Of a stretch of 64,000 nucleotides of DNA, positions 1 through 10,101 are shown piece after piece. The notes beneath the pieces are model-generated. The model was not told the origin of the DNA. It saw only the letters and a program-made list of their open reading frames with translations, and searched no databases. Both the position numbers and the translations under genes were made by a program. The stretch comes from Clostridiales bacterium (GTDB lineage Bacteria; Bacillota; Clostridia; Saccharofermentanales; Saccharofermentanaceae), in NCBI GenBank assembly GCA_017545245.1, contig JAFWPB010000016.1, positions 124,001 to 188,000 on the forward strand, given 5' to 3'. The first letter of the stretch is position 1; every line of letters begins with the position of its first letter.

Positions 1-1713
1 TGGTGACGGTATTGCTGTTGGCGTCGGCGCCTCACCATCTATGATCAGTTTTAGATCCTCATCAAAAACGTAGAACCCATACGGATCAGTTCCCGAATAG
101 AACTCTCCACATTTACCTCCCGACTTCTTGACTAATTGGATCATAATAGTACAACCGCGAAGATCAAGTTCTTTGAACTGATTATCATAACATACTATTC
201 TACACAGAGCATCGCATCCGCAGATATTCAACTCTTTCAAGTTACAGCTAGAACAATCTAGTCTCTGAAGATTTGTAAAATTCCCTACATCAAGAGAAGT
301 AATAGTATTTCCTGTACACCCTATTCGTGTAAGTTCTTTATTGTTGCTTACGTCCAGTGTTTGAATCTCATTATTCGAGCAATCAAATTCAGTAAGCTTT
401 ATGTTTTTGCCAACATCTATTGTTGAAAGATCATTACTACCGCAAAATAGTTTCTTTAACTCAGTATTGTTACTTGTATCCAGACTCTTCAAACTATTAC
501 CTTCACAACTGAGCTCTTTTAATGCAAGATTACTGCTTACGTTCAGTTTAGACAGATTCGCATATTCACATTCCAATACCGTCAGGTTCGTAAAATTCTC
601 TATGCCCTGCAAAGATGATATAGGATAGAGTGAACAACGAATTGCCTTGATTCTTCCAAGCTCTTCCGTATCCAGATACCAGTCATCATTCAAATCAAAT
701 CTTTCCAGGTATTCTCTGAAGAATTCATCCGGAAAATTATTCTCAGAAAGTTCAACTGCTCCCTCTACTGGCGTCGTTCCAGGTTCTTTAGGATTCTTAT
801 AAATGATCTTGGTTGTAGTTGTATATACGATTGATCGCCACGAGGAAACAAGATCCTTTCCAGAATCATTTGGGTAGTATAATGTATCCATTGTTTCGAT
901 AGAACATGTATACTTGTTGTTATAGAAGCTATATTTTCGATCAGCCGTTTTGATAAGATTTACTATTTCAGGAAGATTACGTACATCTACAGAAGCAAGC
1001 GCATCGTTATCAGAAACATTCAACTGAATGATCTTAGTATTATTACTTACATCCAGTGCTGTTAGTTTATTACTACTGCAACCAAAGATTTCAAGATTCT
1101 CACATTTACTTATATCAATACTCTCAAGGTGATTCCCTCCACATTGCAGTTCCCTCAGATTACTATTGTTTCCAACAATCAGTTGTTTCAATTCGTTTCC
1201 GGTGCAAGAGCACTTTGTCAGCTTGACGTTTTTACTAAGATCCAAGATTTCGATTTTAGTACGATCACAACGAAGATGTTCGAGCTCTGGATTTGAAGAC
1301 AGATCCAATGTAGTTATATCGATCTGGTATATATCTAATTGTTTAAGGTTTGGAAATGCACTCAGATCAGGAAACTCAACATCAGATTCATATACTGTCA
1401 GTCTCTCCAGACAGTTGAAGAATTCAATTCCTTTAATGGAAGAATATTCCTGCAAAGGAGAGACACGTATGTATTTGATGTTCTTAATCTCATCCTTAGA
1501 CAATACGTTATCCCTTAGATTATCGAATGTTGAAGATATAAACGACCGGAAATGATCATCCGGAAAATTCGTTTCATTGATTTCTATTCCCGCTGGTTCC
1601 GTGCCGTCATTATCGTTATCTGCACGAAGCGCGGCACCTCCAAATATACCTGCTGCACAAACCGCAAAAGCGGCGGCGCCAATCCACGTTGCAAGACTCT
1701 TCCCCAATTTCAT
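1..1713 (-). CDS. Secreted EF-hand/LRR surface protein, 3' end outside window
   Basis: Open frame of 571 codons running off the left edge, so the C-terminus is missing. The start at 1713 is preceded by AGGAGG (about 1721-1726). Residues 1-30 form a signal peptide. Two blocks follow; each opens with a FPD-x-x-FR type segment and a degenerate EF-hand-like Asp/Asn loop (about residues 65-76 and 310-321) and continues with LRRs of the form LxxLxCxxNxLTxLDVSxN. The last visible residues are a Pro/Thr sequence, the beginning of a stalk like those of its paralogues, so a DUF4214 or fibronectin III end may lie beyond the edge (inference). It is probably exported and surface-displayed; ligand unknown. 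It lies downstream of 1984-5616 on the same strand but a strong terminator separates them. Confidence 0.85.
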   Translation of the reverse strand, partial: MKLGKSLATWIGAAAFAVCAAGIFGGAALRADNDNDGTEPAGIEINETNFPDDHFRSFISSTFDNLRDNVLSKDEIKNIKYIRVSPLQEYSSIKGIEFFNCLERLTVYESDVEFPDLSAFPNLKQLDIYQIDITTLDLSSNPELEHLRCDRTKIEILDLSKNVKLTKCSCTGNELKQLIVGNNSNLRELQCGGNHLESIDISKCENLEIFGCSSNKLTALDVSNNTKIIQLNVSDNDALASVDVRNLPEIVNLIKTADRKYSFYNNKYTCSIETMDTLYYPNDSGKDLVSSWRSIVYTTTTKIIYKNPKEPGTTPVEGAVELSENNFPDEFFREYLERFDLNDDWYLDTEELGRIKAIRCSLYPISSLQGIENFTNLTVLECEYANLSKLNVSSNLALKELSCEGNSLKSLDTSNNTELKKLFCGSNDLSTIDVGKNIKLTEFDCSNNEIQTLDVSNNKELTRIGCTGNTITSLDVGNFTNLQRLDCSSCNLKELNICGCDALCRIVCYDNQFKELDLRGCTIMIQLVKKSGGKCGEFYSGTDPYGFYVFDEDLKLIIDGEAPTPTAIPSP

Positions 1714-1881
1714 ACCTATGCCCTCCTACGCATTGATAAATGAATCTATGCCACATTCTATATAAAATAATTTTAGCACTCCCGCCTATGCGTCTCTACC
1801 GCAAAACCGAGAATTCACACATTCGTTACAAACAAAAGGGCTAACTTCTAAAGCAAGTTTCTGCTTATTAAAGAAGGCAAT

Positions 1882-1924
1882 ATAAAAAGCAAGTCGCATC
1901 TGGCGAAACAGCCAGATACGACTT
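1882..1924 (-). terminator. Rho-independent terminator of the 1984-5616 gene
   Basis: On the minus strand a 14-bp stem (arms 1911-1924 and 1891-1904, one wobble pair, 6-nt loop) is followed by GCTTTTTAT. The stem motif AAGTCG..CGACTT and the flank toward the gene are shared with the terminators of the paralogues at 38152 and 51443. Confidence 0.85.
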
Positions 1925-1983
1925 ATCTTGCATTTTGTGTTGTTCTCAGGTCCGTCGGAATGCCTTCCCGAGGCAAACTCGAA

Positions 1984-4900
1984 TCAGATTTCCCCACGCT
2001 CGATCCCGTATGTCTTACAGATGTTGGTAAACTCTTCACTGCTTCCAAAGAACTGCATCACCGATTTTTTCGTCTGCGTGCCTTTAGCAATCTCCCCTAC
2101 CCAGTACGCAATCTCACTGGTTTCCGGTTCACGGCCCATAAAGGTGGTGTAGAGTCTTCTAACATACTCATCATTCTTTAGTCCGAAGCCGGCAAACTCG
2201 TCACCGGTGAAGAAGAATGTAGCGGATTCACAGCCGGTCTTCTCAAGATTTGTGAGAGCCAATGACCAGTACTTCAAGCCACCGTTTTCCGGTTCACGTC
2301 CTAGGCAGCAGGTGTACAATCGTGTTGCAAACCCGATAGCATTATTCGAAGCAAACTCCGCTTTGGCATTTGGCGCGCCTGATCGTACTCCATAGGTTGC
2401 GCAGACATTGCACCACTCCTTTGAGTCGATGAATCCGGCGATGACATCCTGTCTGGACATACGTTTACTCTTCAGTTCACCAACCCAGAAAGCCTTGCCT
2501 GCCGGCTCGGATAAACGATCGAAGAAAGTGCGGTACAGAGTTTCAACGAAGTCCGCATCGTTTAAACCACGGTTCAGGAATTCCGGCGCTTCGATCAGGA
2601 AGAAATGCGCACAGTCGCCGCCGGTTCTATTGCCACTTACGATCTCATTGACCCAGAAATCTTTTCCTGCCTTTTCGGATTCGCGGTTCAAGGCTATAGT
2701 GTAGAGTCGCTCCACAAAGTCTGCAATCGTTGGTTCCTTCTCCTTTGAAGGTGTCGGTGTCGGGTCGCCCGGCTTACTTGTCGGAGTGGGCTGGACCGGA
2801 GTGCTTGTTGGTTGGCCTGGAGGAGTCGTCGGTGTCGTTTGTCCCGGTTTAGTTGTCGGTGTCGGATTACCAGGTTTCGTGGTAGGCGTCAAAGTCAGTG
2901 AACTTATTGGCGTAACACTTGGTGTAACCGTAGCCGGACCCGTAGTTGGTTTTCCACTAGGGGCTTTAGTTGGAACGGTCGTCGGGCTCTTTGTAGGTGT
3001 TACCGTTTTTGTCGGCGTTAACGTGGTTGTCTTTGAAGGTGTAGGTGTTGGCGTATCCGATCCTGTAGGAACAGCCGTCGGTTTCTTTGTCACGGTCGGA
3101 GTTGCCGGAGCATTCTTCCAAACAGCTGAAACTGTAATCGTACTCATCACTTGATACTTCTCTTCAGGGTTTCCAACTGACCACTTATCGAAAACCTTCC
3201 CGACAGGTGCGGCAAATCGGTTCACAGGGAGAGTGATCGACGTACCTTTTTCTACAGTCATCGTTTCCATCACTCCGGTGCCGCCATTTGCGTCAAATAT
3301 CACACTACAAGTTGACAGTTTCAAAATCGTGTTCTCAGGTATTGAAACATAATCGGAGCCATAGTCTGTGAGAGAATAATCTAAACCCGCATTGCCATAT
3401 ACATAACAACTGACCATATAATGTGAATCATGAGAATAAAAAGTTTTAGTACGAAGCTCTTTCGTATTCCGAATTACAGTATTTTCAAGCAAAGGACAAA
3501 ACTGCAAATCAAGTTCAGATATATCATTTCCTCCACAAAGCAGATAATCAAGATTGGGACAGTTACTAAGGTCTAACTCTGTCAGTAGATTATTGCAACA
3601 GATCAAATCGCTGAGTTTACTGTTATTACTCAGATCCAAGGATGTCAGTTTATTGCATGAACAATTCAAAAGAACTAGCGACTTGTTATTGCTTACGTCT
3701 AAAGAAGTTAAGTTAAGTGATGAACAATCGAGGGTCTTTAGATTATAGTTTTTACTAACATCAAGTGATGATATTCTTGTACCATCGCAAGCCAGGATTT
3801 CAAGATATGAGAAAAACCCAATTCCCTGCAAGGATCCGATTCTATCTGGAAAATCAGGGTCCGGGCTATCAGAGTCCGCTTCTTCATATCTTAAGATGAG
3901 TTTTTTCAAAGTGGTGATCTCATCAGCACTGAGCTCTAGGTTACGATCGTCGTCAATAAATATCTTAACGTATTTTCTAAAATAGCAATCTGGGAAATTC
4001 AGATTATTTACTAAGATACCGCCTATAGAATCGATTTTCACAGTTGAATCTACACTGAACTGGTAGTTCAAACCTGAAAAGGAGTGCGAACTGGTTTTCT
4101 TGTTTCCATCGGACGTCAAAGGGTATTCTTTCAAAAAATCCTTCAAGCCGAAACACCCGGCGATGCTCAATTGTGAAACAGGATTATCATGACATATAAG
4201 AACATAAAGTCTTGGGAAACTCAAGCGCAATTCTGTTATCTGATTATTCGAACAATTCAGTTTGGACAGGTTCACAAAATATTCGATTCCAGACAGATCA
4301 GTAATAGACAGTCCTGCCACGTCAATGGAATCAACAGATGAAATTTCATCATCGTCTAGTAATCCGTCTCCGTTAGTATCTATTTTTCCAGATACATATT
4401 TACGGAATTTCTCATCCGGGAAACTCAACGCATCAACAGGAACATGATTGATCAATTCCGTAGTCTCAGAGAAACAGAGCCGAAAATCTTTATCTTCGAA
4501 ATCTTCGAAAAAATATCCCATAGTTTTTCTCAATGTATCATACCAATACAACCCGCTTTCAACTGCATTTTTCAACAAATGATTTTTCGAAATATCGATT
4601 GTCGACAGTTTGCTTCTTTCACAGAACAATTTTTCCAGCACGCTAAGTTCACTTATATCCAAAGCCGTTAACGCAGTGCCACTAACGTCAAGATACTTGA
4701 GTGCAGTAAGCCCACTTACATCTAAAGTCGTTAATGCTGTACCACTAACATCAAGATACTCAAGTGAAGCAAGCTCACTTACATCTAAAGTCGTTAATGC
4801 TGTACCACTAACATCAAGATACTCAAGTGAAACAAGCTCACTTACGGTGATCGATTTAATAGAAGAAGAGCTTATGCCTAGATGCTTAAGTGCCTTATTC

Positions 4901-5616
4901 ATGCTAACAAAAGCACTTATATCAACAGATGCAAGCGGATTACCACTGATGTCAAGATAAGAAAGATCGGCACTTTCACACAGAGTCAAATTCGCAATCT
5001 GATTAAACTTTTTATCGGGATCAGGACATCCAGAGAAGCTTGATTTTCTGTTGTTACTACAATCTAAATGCTTCAATTCAGCATTATTCGCGACATTAAG
5101 TTTCGTCAGGGAATTGTTTCTGCAAATCAGGGTTTCAAGAGATGCATTCTTACTTACATCTAACTTCGTTAACAGATTTCCACTGCAATTCAAATACTTC
5201 AGAGATGTGTTTTTACTCACATCCAATACTTGGTGAGAATACCTGTCAAGATAATATTCGAGATAATCATCGTCACCGTACTCAAGATAATCATTCCAAT
5301 ATTCCCATTCGTTCATACTGCAATCCAGATACTCCAGATTAGGAAAATAAGCAATTCCGGTAAAATCATGAATCTCCTTATGAGAAACATCGATTGACGT
5401 TACTGACAATCTCTCACTTTCCGTTAACTTGCCGTCACTGTCTTTATCGATTTCAGAAGAAATATATTCCCTGAAGTTGGTATCCGGGAAAGAGTATACT
5501 GAAACAGTACTCTCATCCGCATTTACGTTCGGACACAAAGCAACAAAGTATCCTCCTAAGAGAACTACTGGAATCATTGTAGAAAGCGTTACCAAAATTG
5601 CGGATGTTCTCTTCAT
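1984..5616 (-). CDS. Secreted EF-hand/LRR protein with four DUF4214 repeats
   Basis: 1210 residues. ATG at 5616 is chosen because GGGAG sits 8 nt upstream; a GTG at 5625 would overlap that site. Residues 1-35 are a signal peptide. Three EF-hand/LRR blocks follow (about 40-370, 390-530, 535-720), with calcium-loop-like strings DKDSDGKLTESE, DTNGDGLLDDDE and DDDRNLELSADE. Then come an InlB-type beta-grasp repeat (FDANGG...KVFDKW, about 755-830), a Thr/Pro stalk (about 835-955) and a C-terminus of four helical repeats beginning FVERLY, FVETLY, FATRLY and YVRRLY (DUF4214, function unknown). Starts 24 bp after the stop of 5641-8982, so the two are co-transcribed. Likely a wall- or polymer-associated binding protein; no sortase motif is visible. 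Confidence 0.9.
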   Translation of the reverse strand: MKRTSAILVTLSTMIPVVLLGGYFVALCPNVNADESTVSVYSFPDTNFREYISSEIDKDSDGKLTESERLSVTSIDVSHKEIHDFTGIAYFPNLEYLDCSMNEWEYWNDYLEYGDDDYLEYYLDRYSHQVLDVSKNTSLKYLNCSGNLLTKLDVSKNASLETLICRNNSLTKLNVANNAELKHLDCSNNRKSSFSGCPDPDKKFNQIANLTLCESADLSYLDISGNPLASVDISAFVSMNKALKHLGISSSSIKSITVSELVSLEYLDVSGTALTTLDVSELASLEYLDVSGTALTTLDVSGLTALKYLDVSGTALTALDISELSVLEKLFCERSKLSTIDISKNHLLKNAVESGLYWYDTLRKTMGYFFEDFEDKDFRLCFSETTELINHVPVDALSFPDEKFRKYVSGKIDTNGDGLLDDDEISSVDSIDVAGLSITDLSGIEYFVNLSKLNCSNNQITELRLSFPRLYVLICHDNPVSQLSIAGCFGLKDFLKEYPLTSDGNKKTSSHSFSGLNYQFSVDSTVKIDSIGGILVNNLNFPDCYFRKYVKIFIDDDRNLELSADEITTLKKLILRYEEADSDSPDPDFPDRIGSLQGIGFFSYLEILACDGTRISSLDVSKNYNLKTLDCSSLNLTSLDVSNNKSLVLLNCSCNKLTSLDLSNNSKLSDLICCNNLLTELDLSNCPNLDYLLCGGNDISELDLQFCPLLENTVIRNTKELRTKTFYSHDSHYMVSCYVYGNAGLDYSLTDYGSDYVSIPENTILKLSTCSVIFDANGGTGVMETMTVEKGTSITLPVNRFAAPVGKVFDKWSVGNPEEKYQVMSTITVSAVWKNAPATPTVTKKPTAVPTGSDTPTPTPSKTTTLTPTKTVTPTKSPTTVPTKAPSGKPTTGPATVTPSVTPISSLTLTPTTKPGNPTPTTKPGQTTPTTPPGQPTSTPVQPTPTSKPGDPTPTPSKEKEPTIADFVERLYTIALNRESEKAGKDFWVNEIVSGNRTGGDCAHFFLIEAPEFLNRGLNDADFVETLYRTFFDRLSEPAGKAFWVGELKSKRMSRQDVIAGFIDSKEWCNVCATYGVRSGAPNAKAEFASNNAIGFATRLYTCCLGREPENGGLKYWSLALTNLEKTGCESATFFFTGDEFAGFGLKNDEYVRRLYTTFMGREPETSEIAYWVGEIAKGTQTKKSVMQFFGSSEEFTNICKTYGIERGEI
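2351..2666. repeat. Near-identical DUF4214 coding tract, copy 1
   Basis: About 316 bp that matches 6008-6323 with about four differences by eye, while the coding sequence on both sides diverges sharply. It covers the first two DUF4214 repeats and part of the spacer after them. Interpreted as a recent gene-conversion or recombination tract. Confidence 0.8.
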
Positions 5617-5640
5617 CTCATTCACTCCCTTTTCATTTGA

Positions 5641-8600
5641 TCAGATCGCTCCGCGCTCGATCCCATACGACTTACAGATATTGGTAAACTCTTCACTGCT
5701 TCCAAAGAACTGCATCACCGATTTTTTCGTCTGTGTTCCTTTGGCGATCTCCCCTACCCAGTACGCGATCTCGCTTGCTTCGGGGTCACGTCCCATGAAG
5801 GTCGTGTAGAGTCTTCTCACATACTCGTCGTTCTTCAGTCCGAAGCCGACAAACTCGTCGCCGTTGAAGAAGAACTTCGCGGCGGAGCATCCCGTCTGTT
5901 CGAGATTAGTTAGAGCTAACGACCAGTACTTCAATCCGCCTTCTTCCGGCTCTCGGCTGAGGCAGCAAGTGTAAAGACGTGTCGCAAAAGCAATCGAATT
6001 CTTAGATGCAAACTCCGCTTTGGCATTTGGCGCGCCTGACCGTACTCCATAGGTTGCGCAGACATTGCACCACTCCTTTGAATCGATGAATCCTGCGATG
6101 ACATCCTGTCTGGACATACGTTTACTCTTCAGTTCACCAACCCAGAAAGCCTTGCCTGCCGGCTCGGATAAACGATCGAAGAAAGTGCGGTACAGAGTTT
6201 CAACGAAGTCCGCATCGTTTAAACCACGGTTAAGGAATTCCGGCGCTTCGATCAGGAAGAAATGCGCACAGTCGCCGCCGGTTCTATTGCCACTTACGAT
6301 CTCATTGACCCAGAAATCTTTTCCCGCCTTCTCCGACGGTCGGAACAGAGCGATCGTATACAAACGCTCGACAAAGTCCTCGATGGAAGGTTCTTTCACC
6401 CCATAAGGCGTCGGGGTCGGCTGTCCTGGGGCGGTTGTCACAGTCGGCACACCAGGAATCGGTGTAGTTGTAGACGAACCCGGCCCAGGAGTAGTTGCAG
6501 GCTGTCCAGGCATCGTTGTCGGTGTAGGCGCGCCTGGAATTGCTGTCGGCGTAGGAGCACCTGGAACCGTCGTCACCGTCGGCGAACCCGGAACCGGAGT
6601 TGTTGTAGGACTTCCCGGAATCGGTGTTGCCGTCTTTACTGGCGTGACAGTTGGTTTTGGGGTTGGCGTTGCGGTAGGTGTTGGAGTCGCAACCTTCGAC
6701 CAGACCGCATAAAGAACAGTATCCTGATCTTTGGAGAACGAATCTCCCGGCGTATACGAAGGGCGTGTTGCCCCTTTCTCTTCTGCCCAGCCTTCAAACT
6801 TATATCCCGCGCGAGAAGGTACGACACTCGAAAGTGTAAGTGCTTTTCCCAGACACTTGATCTGCTCCGATGGAGCCGAGTTGCCGCCATTGGCATTGTA
6901 CTGGATCGTATATTCTACCGGCGTGATGGTAAGGGATACCACTTCAGACACGAGGTCCTCAAAATATGGATCATCATAAGCTGTTGCCCGAACATAGTAT
7001 GTTCCTGCAAGTACCGGCGCCCCGCCAACTGTAAGTGCTTCCGAGTTGGCCGGTGTCGTCTTGTTTTTGCAATTCGAATCCACGAAGTACTCATATTTCA
7101 CTTTGCCGGAGAAGAGCTCGAGCGTAGCTTCCTGAATTTCAACCGGCTTGCCTGTATATGCGGTCGTCAAAGGAACGATCGTGATCGATGGATGCTTCAC
7201 CGAAAGCCCCATGGCATTTGCATATTCTTCGGCAAAAGAACCGGTATCGCAATATACTGTCACAGGAGACAGGACCGGATCTCCGGAACCGACCCAATAC
7301 CACCCTGTCCGGAACACATCTTCCGGAATGTTCTTCACCGAACTGGGGATCTGGATCTTCTTCAATCCACGAATCCCGTGGAAAGCCGAGCTTTGTATTT
7401 CGGTCACACCTTTGGGAATGACTATCTCAGTGAGTGCACTGCAACCTGAAAAACACGATTTTCCAATCGTTTTTAACGTATCAGGAAGCTCCACGTCAGT
7501 TAACGAAGACAAACCGGCAAAAGAACTCTCGCCCAATGTCGTTATTCCTTCGCCGACAACAATACCGGTCACTTTATCCTTCATCAGCGCAATTCCGTTT
7601 TCAGCAAAATTATCGTAGATCGTGCCGCTTCCCGTGATCGTGATGACTCCGTCTTTAAAATTCCATCTCGCGGAATCCCCTGCCAATCTGTCCACATGCC
7701 TGCTGAACGCACCCGTTGTTCCATCTATCGTATAGAAACTTACACAGGATCCGTCCGAAGCACACAGCACAACATTCCCATCGAAAAGAACTGGCTTGCA
7801 TTGGGAAAGCGAAGCATGTGCTTTGTACTCCTTACTTACGATCTTACCTGTTCCGTCCAGGAACAGATAGTGGATCACGTAAGAACTCAGAGGATCCGAG
7901 TTATTGGTGATTTCTTCGGTTTCGTCATTGTTCTGCCATGAAAGAAGGAAACGGTCATTGCTGATCTTGGTTAAATAGACGAAACGGAACTCTCGACTGC
8001 TGTTTACGGAAGTCACCCATTGCAATGTTGATGAATCCGTACTGAAATCTCCTATAGGTGTTGACGTGAGGTAGACGTTGTAAGTTTTGGTATAATCCTC
8101 ATCTTCGTAACGGGTCTGATCGATCGAGCTTCCTGCCGCGAGAACATGTGTGTCTGATACTTCGATCGTATCCGCAGACGCATACGTCGGCACGGCCCAG
8201 GCACTTGTCCTTGAACCGCCATAAGCCAGCACCTGAATGGTCGTAATACTGCTTCCAGATCCGGAATACCTGGTGATTTGTGTCCGCTCGCTGCCTTCAC
8301 TCTCCTCAAGCACATAGATATTCGATGCATCGGACACGATATGCTGCGAGAAAGAATGCCACAGATCCGCATCGAAAATCGAACCGGTCATCGTCTCTTC
8401 GTCGACTCTGATCATGAGAAAACCTTGATGCCCCTGGTTATACTGAGGATCCACATATCCTTCATGGCCGGTAACCAGATAAAGGTCATTTCCGAATTCG
8501 GTCATTTCTACATTTCCATAATCGAACGGATACCGGATCTCATGCGCAAATTTGCTATCCCCTTTGATTACTGCAGCACCAATGCGGTTCCAATCCTTGT

Positions 8601-8982
8601 CGTACTTAACGATACGAATGACCTCGGTGTCGTAATCTTCTTCCGTGTTATTCTGTCCGAACACAAAGAAGTAAGCATCTCTTCCACTGAAGAAACCGCC
8701 ATACTCAGACAGTTCAACAGGAATGAGACGCTTACTCTGGATTTTAAAATCACTATCATATTCTTCGCAGTAGATACCGTCCGAAGTCGGCGTAACTCTT
8801 ACGAAACTGTTCTCTTTTACTGCGATACGTGCATTTCCATGCATTTTCGCTCTGATATCTGAATTTGCCTTTGGAAACAAAGACTGGTCCGCGTGAAGAT
8901 CCTGCCGGACAGAGAATAGAGAACCTATCACCAACACGGCCGAGAAGAAAACCGATAAAGCTGCACAACCCCATTTTTTCAT
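5641..8982 (-). CDS. Secreted beta-rich/BspA-LRR protein with DUF4214 C-terminus
   Basis: 1113 residues. The start at 8982 (MKKWGC...) has AGGAGG 7 nt upstream; an in-frame ATG at 9024 lacks a site. Signal peptide 1-32. Residues about 50-420 are rich in short beta-strand-like segments and resemble a propeller, but the fold is not proven. About 455-560 are BspA-type (LRR_5) repeats with LPDTLKTIGKSCFSGCSAL-like spacing. Then an Ig/MBG-like segment, an InlB-type repeat (YNANGG...FEGWAEE, about 690-762), a Thr/Pro/Gly stalk and four DUF4214 repeats almost identical to those of the next gene. First gene of a two-gene operon with 1984-5616. Probably secreted and cell-surface located; ligand unknown. 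Confidence 0.88.
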   Translation of the reverse strand: MKKWGCAALSVFFSAVLVIGSLFSVRQDLHADQSLFPKANSDIRAKMHGNARIAVKENSFVRVTPTSDGIYCEEYDSDFKIQSKRLIPVELSEYGGFFSGRDAYFFVFGQNNTEEDYDTEVIRIVKYDKDWNRIGAAVIKGDSKFAHEIRYPFDYGNVEMTEFGNDLYLVTGHEGYVDPQYNQGHQGFLMIRVDEETMTGSIFDADLWHSFSQHIVSDASNIYVLEESEGSERTQITRYSGSGSSITTIQVLAYGGSRTSAWAVPTYASADTIEVSDTHVLAAGSSIDQTRYEDEDYTKTYNVYLTSTPIGDFSTDSSTLQWVTSVNSSREFRFVYLTKISNDRFLLSWQNNDETEEITNNSDPLSSYVIHYLFLDGTGKIVSKEYKAHASLSQCKPVLFDGNVVLCASDGSCVSFYTIDGTTGAFSRHVDRLAGDSARWNFKDGVITITGSGTIYDNFAENGIALMKDKVTGIVVGEGITTLGESSFAGLSSLTDVELPDTLKTIGKSCFSGCSALTEIVIPKGVTEIQSSAFHGIRGLKKIQIPSSVKNIPEDVFRTGWYWVGSGDPVLSPVTVYCDTGSFAEEYANAMGLSVKHPSITIVPLTTAYTGKPVEIQEATLELFSGKVKYEYFVDSNCKNKTTPANSEALTVGGAPVLAGTYYVRATAYDDPYFEDLVSEVVSLTITPVEYTIQYNANGGNSAPSEQIKCLGKALTLSSVVPSRAGYKFEGWAEEKGATRPSYTPGDSFSKDQDTVLYAVWSKVATPTPTATPTPKPTVTPVKTATPIPGSPTTTPVPGSPTVTTVPGAPTPTAIPGAPTPTTMPGQPATTPGPGSSTTTPIPGVPTVTTAPGQPTPTPYGVKEPSIEDFVERLYTIALFRPSEKAGKDFWVNEIVSGNRTGGDCAHFFLIEAPEFLNRGLNDADFVETLYRTFFDRLSEPAGKAFWVGELKSKRMSRQDVIAGFIDSKEWCNVCATYGVRSGAPNAKAEFASKNSIAFATRLYTCCLSREPEEGGLKYWSLALTNLEQTGCSAAKFFFNGDEFVGFGLKNDEYVRRLYTTFMGRDPEASEIAYWVGEIAKGTQTKKSVMQFFGSSEEFTNICKSYGIERGAI
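6008..6323. repeat. Near-identical DUF4214 coding tract, copy 2
   Basis: Partner of 2351-2666 at an offset of 3657 bp in the same orientation. A second, shorter near-identical stretch lies at about 5669-5740 (partner 2012-2083). Confidence 0.8.
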
Positions 8983-9114
8983 ATGCAATCCTCCTACGGA
9001 AAACACCATAAAAGGCGTTTTCATCCAAGAATTCTCATCTTACTTCAATGATAGCGAAGCCCTATCTGTTATTCAATCAAAGCACCGGACATTTAACAGA
9101 AAGTTCATAGCGGA

Positions 9115-9987
9115 TCAACCGATGAATTCATCGATCAGCTTCATGGTCGACTCTTTCGAGTTACCATACATTCTCTCGACATCTGCCATCTCCTGGATCT
9201 TCGGCATGACGTCGTTTTTGAAATCCAGCGGAAGGTTATCAATACGTTTCAAATACGCATGAATCTGGGCAGAAGTCTTGCAGGCTCTGATCTTGTCCAT
9301 ATGAATGCTCCAGTTAAAAGCCGGTTTTTCTTCTTCCTGCCAGGATTCGCCCTGCACATCGATGATCGTTCCATCCGAAAGAAGTACTTTTTTGATGGAA
9401 ACATCCACATGACGGATGACCGAGGACTGAAGATCTACATCTTCTTCTCCAAAAGCATCGCCGTTCTTGGCTTCAAAATCAAGATACTGGTGATCCGGGA
9501 GATCTGTGAGTACATTTCCAAAAGCATCTGTCCCGCTAAATCCGGCCAACACAGCCGTGATCGTGTTGGGAGACTTATTTACAAATACAAACTTAGCAAC
9601 GACTTTTCCGTCTTTCTTCTGCAGTTTCTTCTCAACCAGTTCGATATTTACGGAAGGAAGGATCAGCGCAGTATTCTCTCTGTAGATAGCAGACTGCTTC
9701 ACCTCCACCTTTCCCTTTGCCGGAGCTTTGGGAGCGGAAGGCTTCTTAGTCTCGCTGGAAAGATTGGAAAACGAAGAGTGGTTGCTCCCTCCTGACGGAA
9801 CAACATAATCGGGACGATCAAGTAATTCACCCATTCCGATCGCCATACAGCCGCTTACCGCCGCACTAAACGCCGTCGACAAGCCGGAAATAATGCCAAC
9901 ACCGCCGCCTTCAAACATCAGAAAGAATCCGGCAACGACACCGACAAGAATCAAAACAGCACCTGCGAATCTCAAAAATCCACTCAT
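9115..9987 (-). CDS. Conserved membrane protein of unknown function
   Basis: 290 residues with AGGAGGTG just upstream of the ATG. Two hydrophobic segments at about 5-25 and 30-52 form a membrane hairpin, then a Ser/Lys-rich linker (75-95), then a soluble domain with a beta-rich part (KVVAKFVFVNKSPNTITAV...) and a helical end. The beta part is reminiscent of domains that compare flexible surface features, but I do not recognise a family. It sits between the surface-protein operon and a biosynthetic gene with about 110 bp on either side, so it is likely a single-gene unit. Confidence 0.75.
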   Translation of the reverse strand: MSGFLRFAGAVLILVGVVAGFFLMFEGGGVGIISGLSTAFSAAVSGCMAIGMGELLDRPDYVVPSGGSNHSSFSNLSSETKKPSAPKAPAKGKVEVKQSAIYRENTALILPSVNIELVEKKLQKKDGKVVAKFVFVNKSPNTITAVLAGFSGTDAFGNVLTDLPDHQYLDFEAKNGDAFGEEDVDLQSSVIRHVDVSIKKVLLSDGTIIDVQGESWQEEEKPAFNWSIHMDKIRACKTSAQIHAYLKRIDNLPLDFKNDVMPKIQEMADVERMYGNSKESTMKLIDEFIG

Positions 9988-10101
9988 AACACACCTCCTG
10001 AACTCGCGTTGAAATGATATTCATCAAATCAATAATATTTTATCACGAGCACAGAATAAATGCTTTCGAGTGGAATAAATGAAACCTTATTCTTGCTGAT
10101 A

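Noticed and set aside
6262..7449. 395-codon plus-strand frame
   Set aside because: Antisense to a gene with signal peptide and clear domains; Arg/Cys-rich composition typical of a shadow frame.
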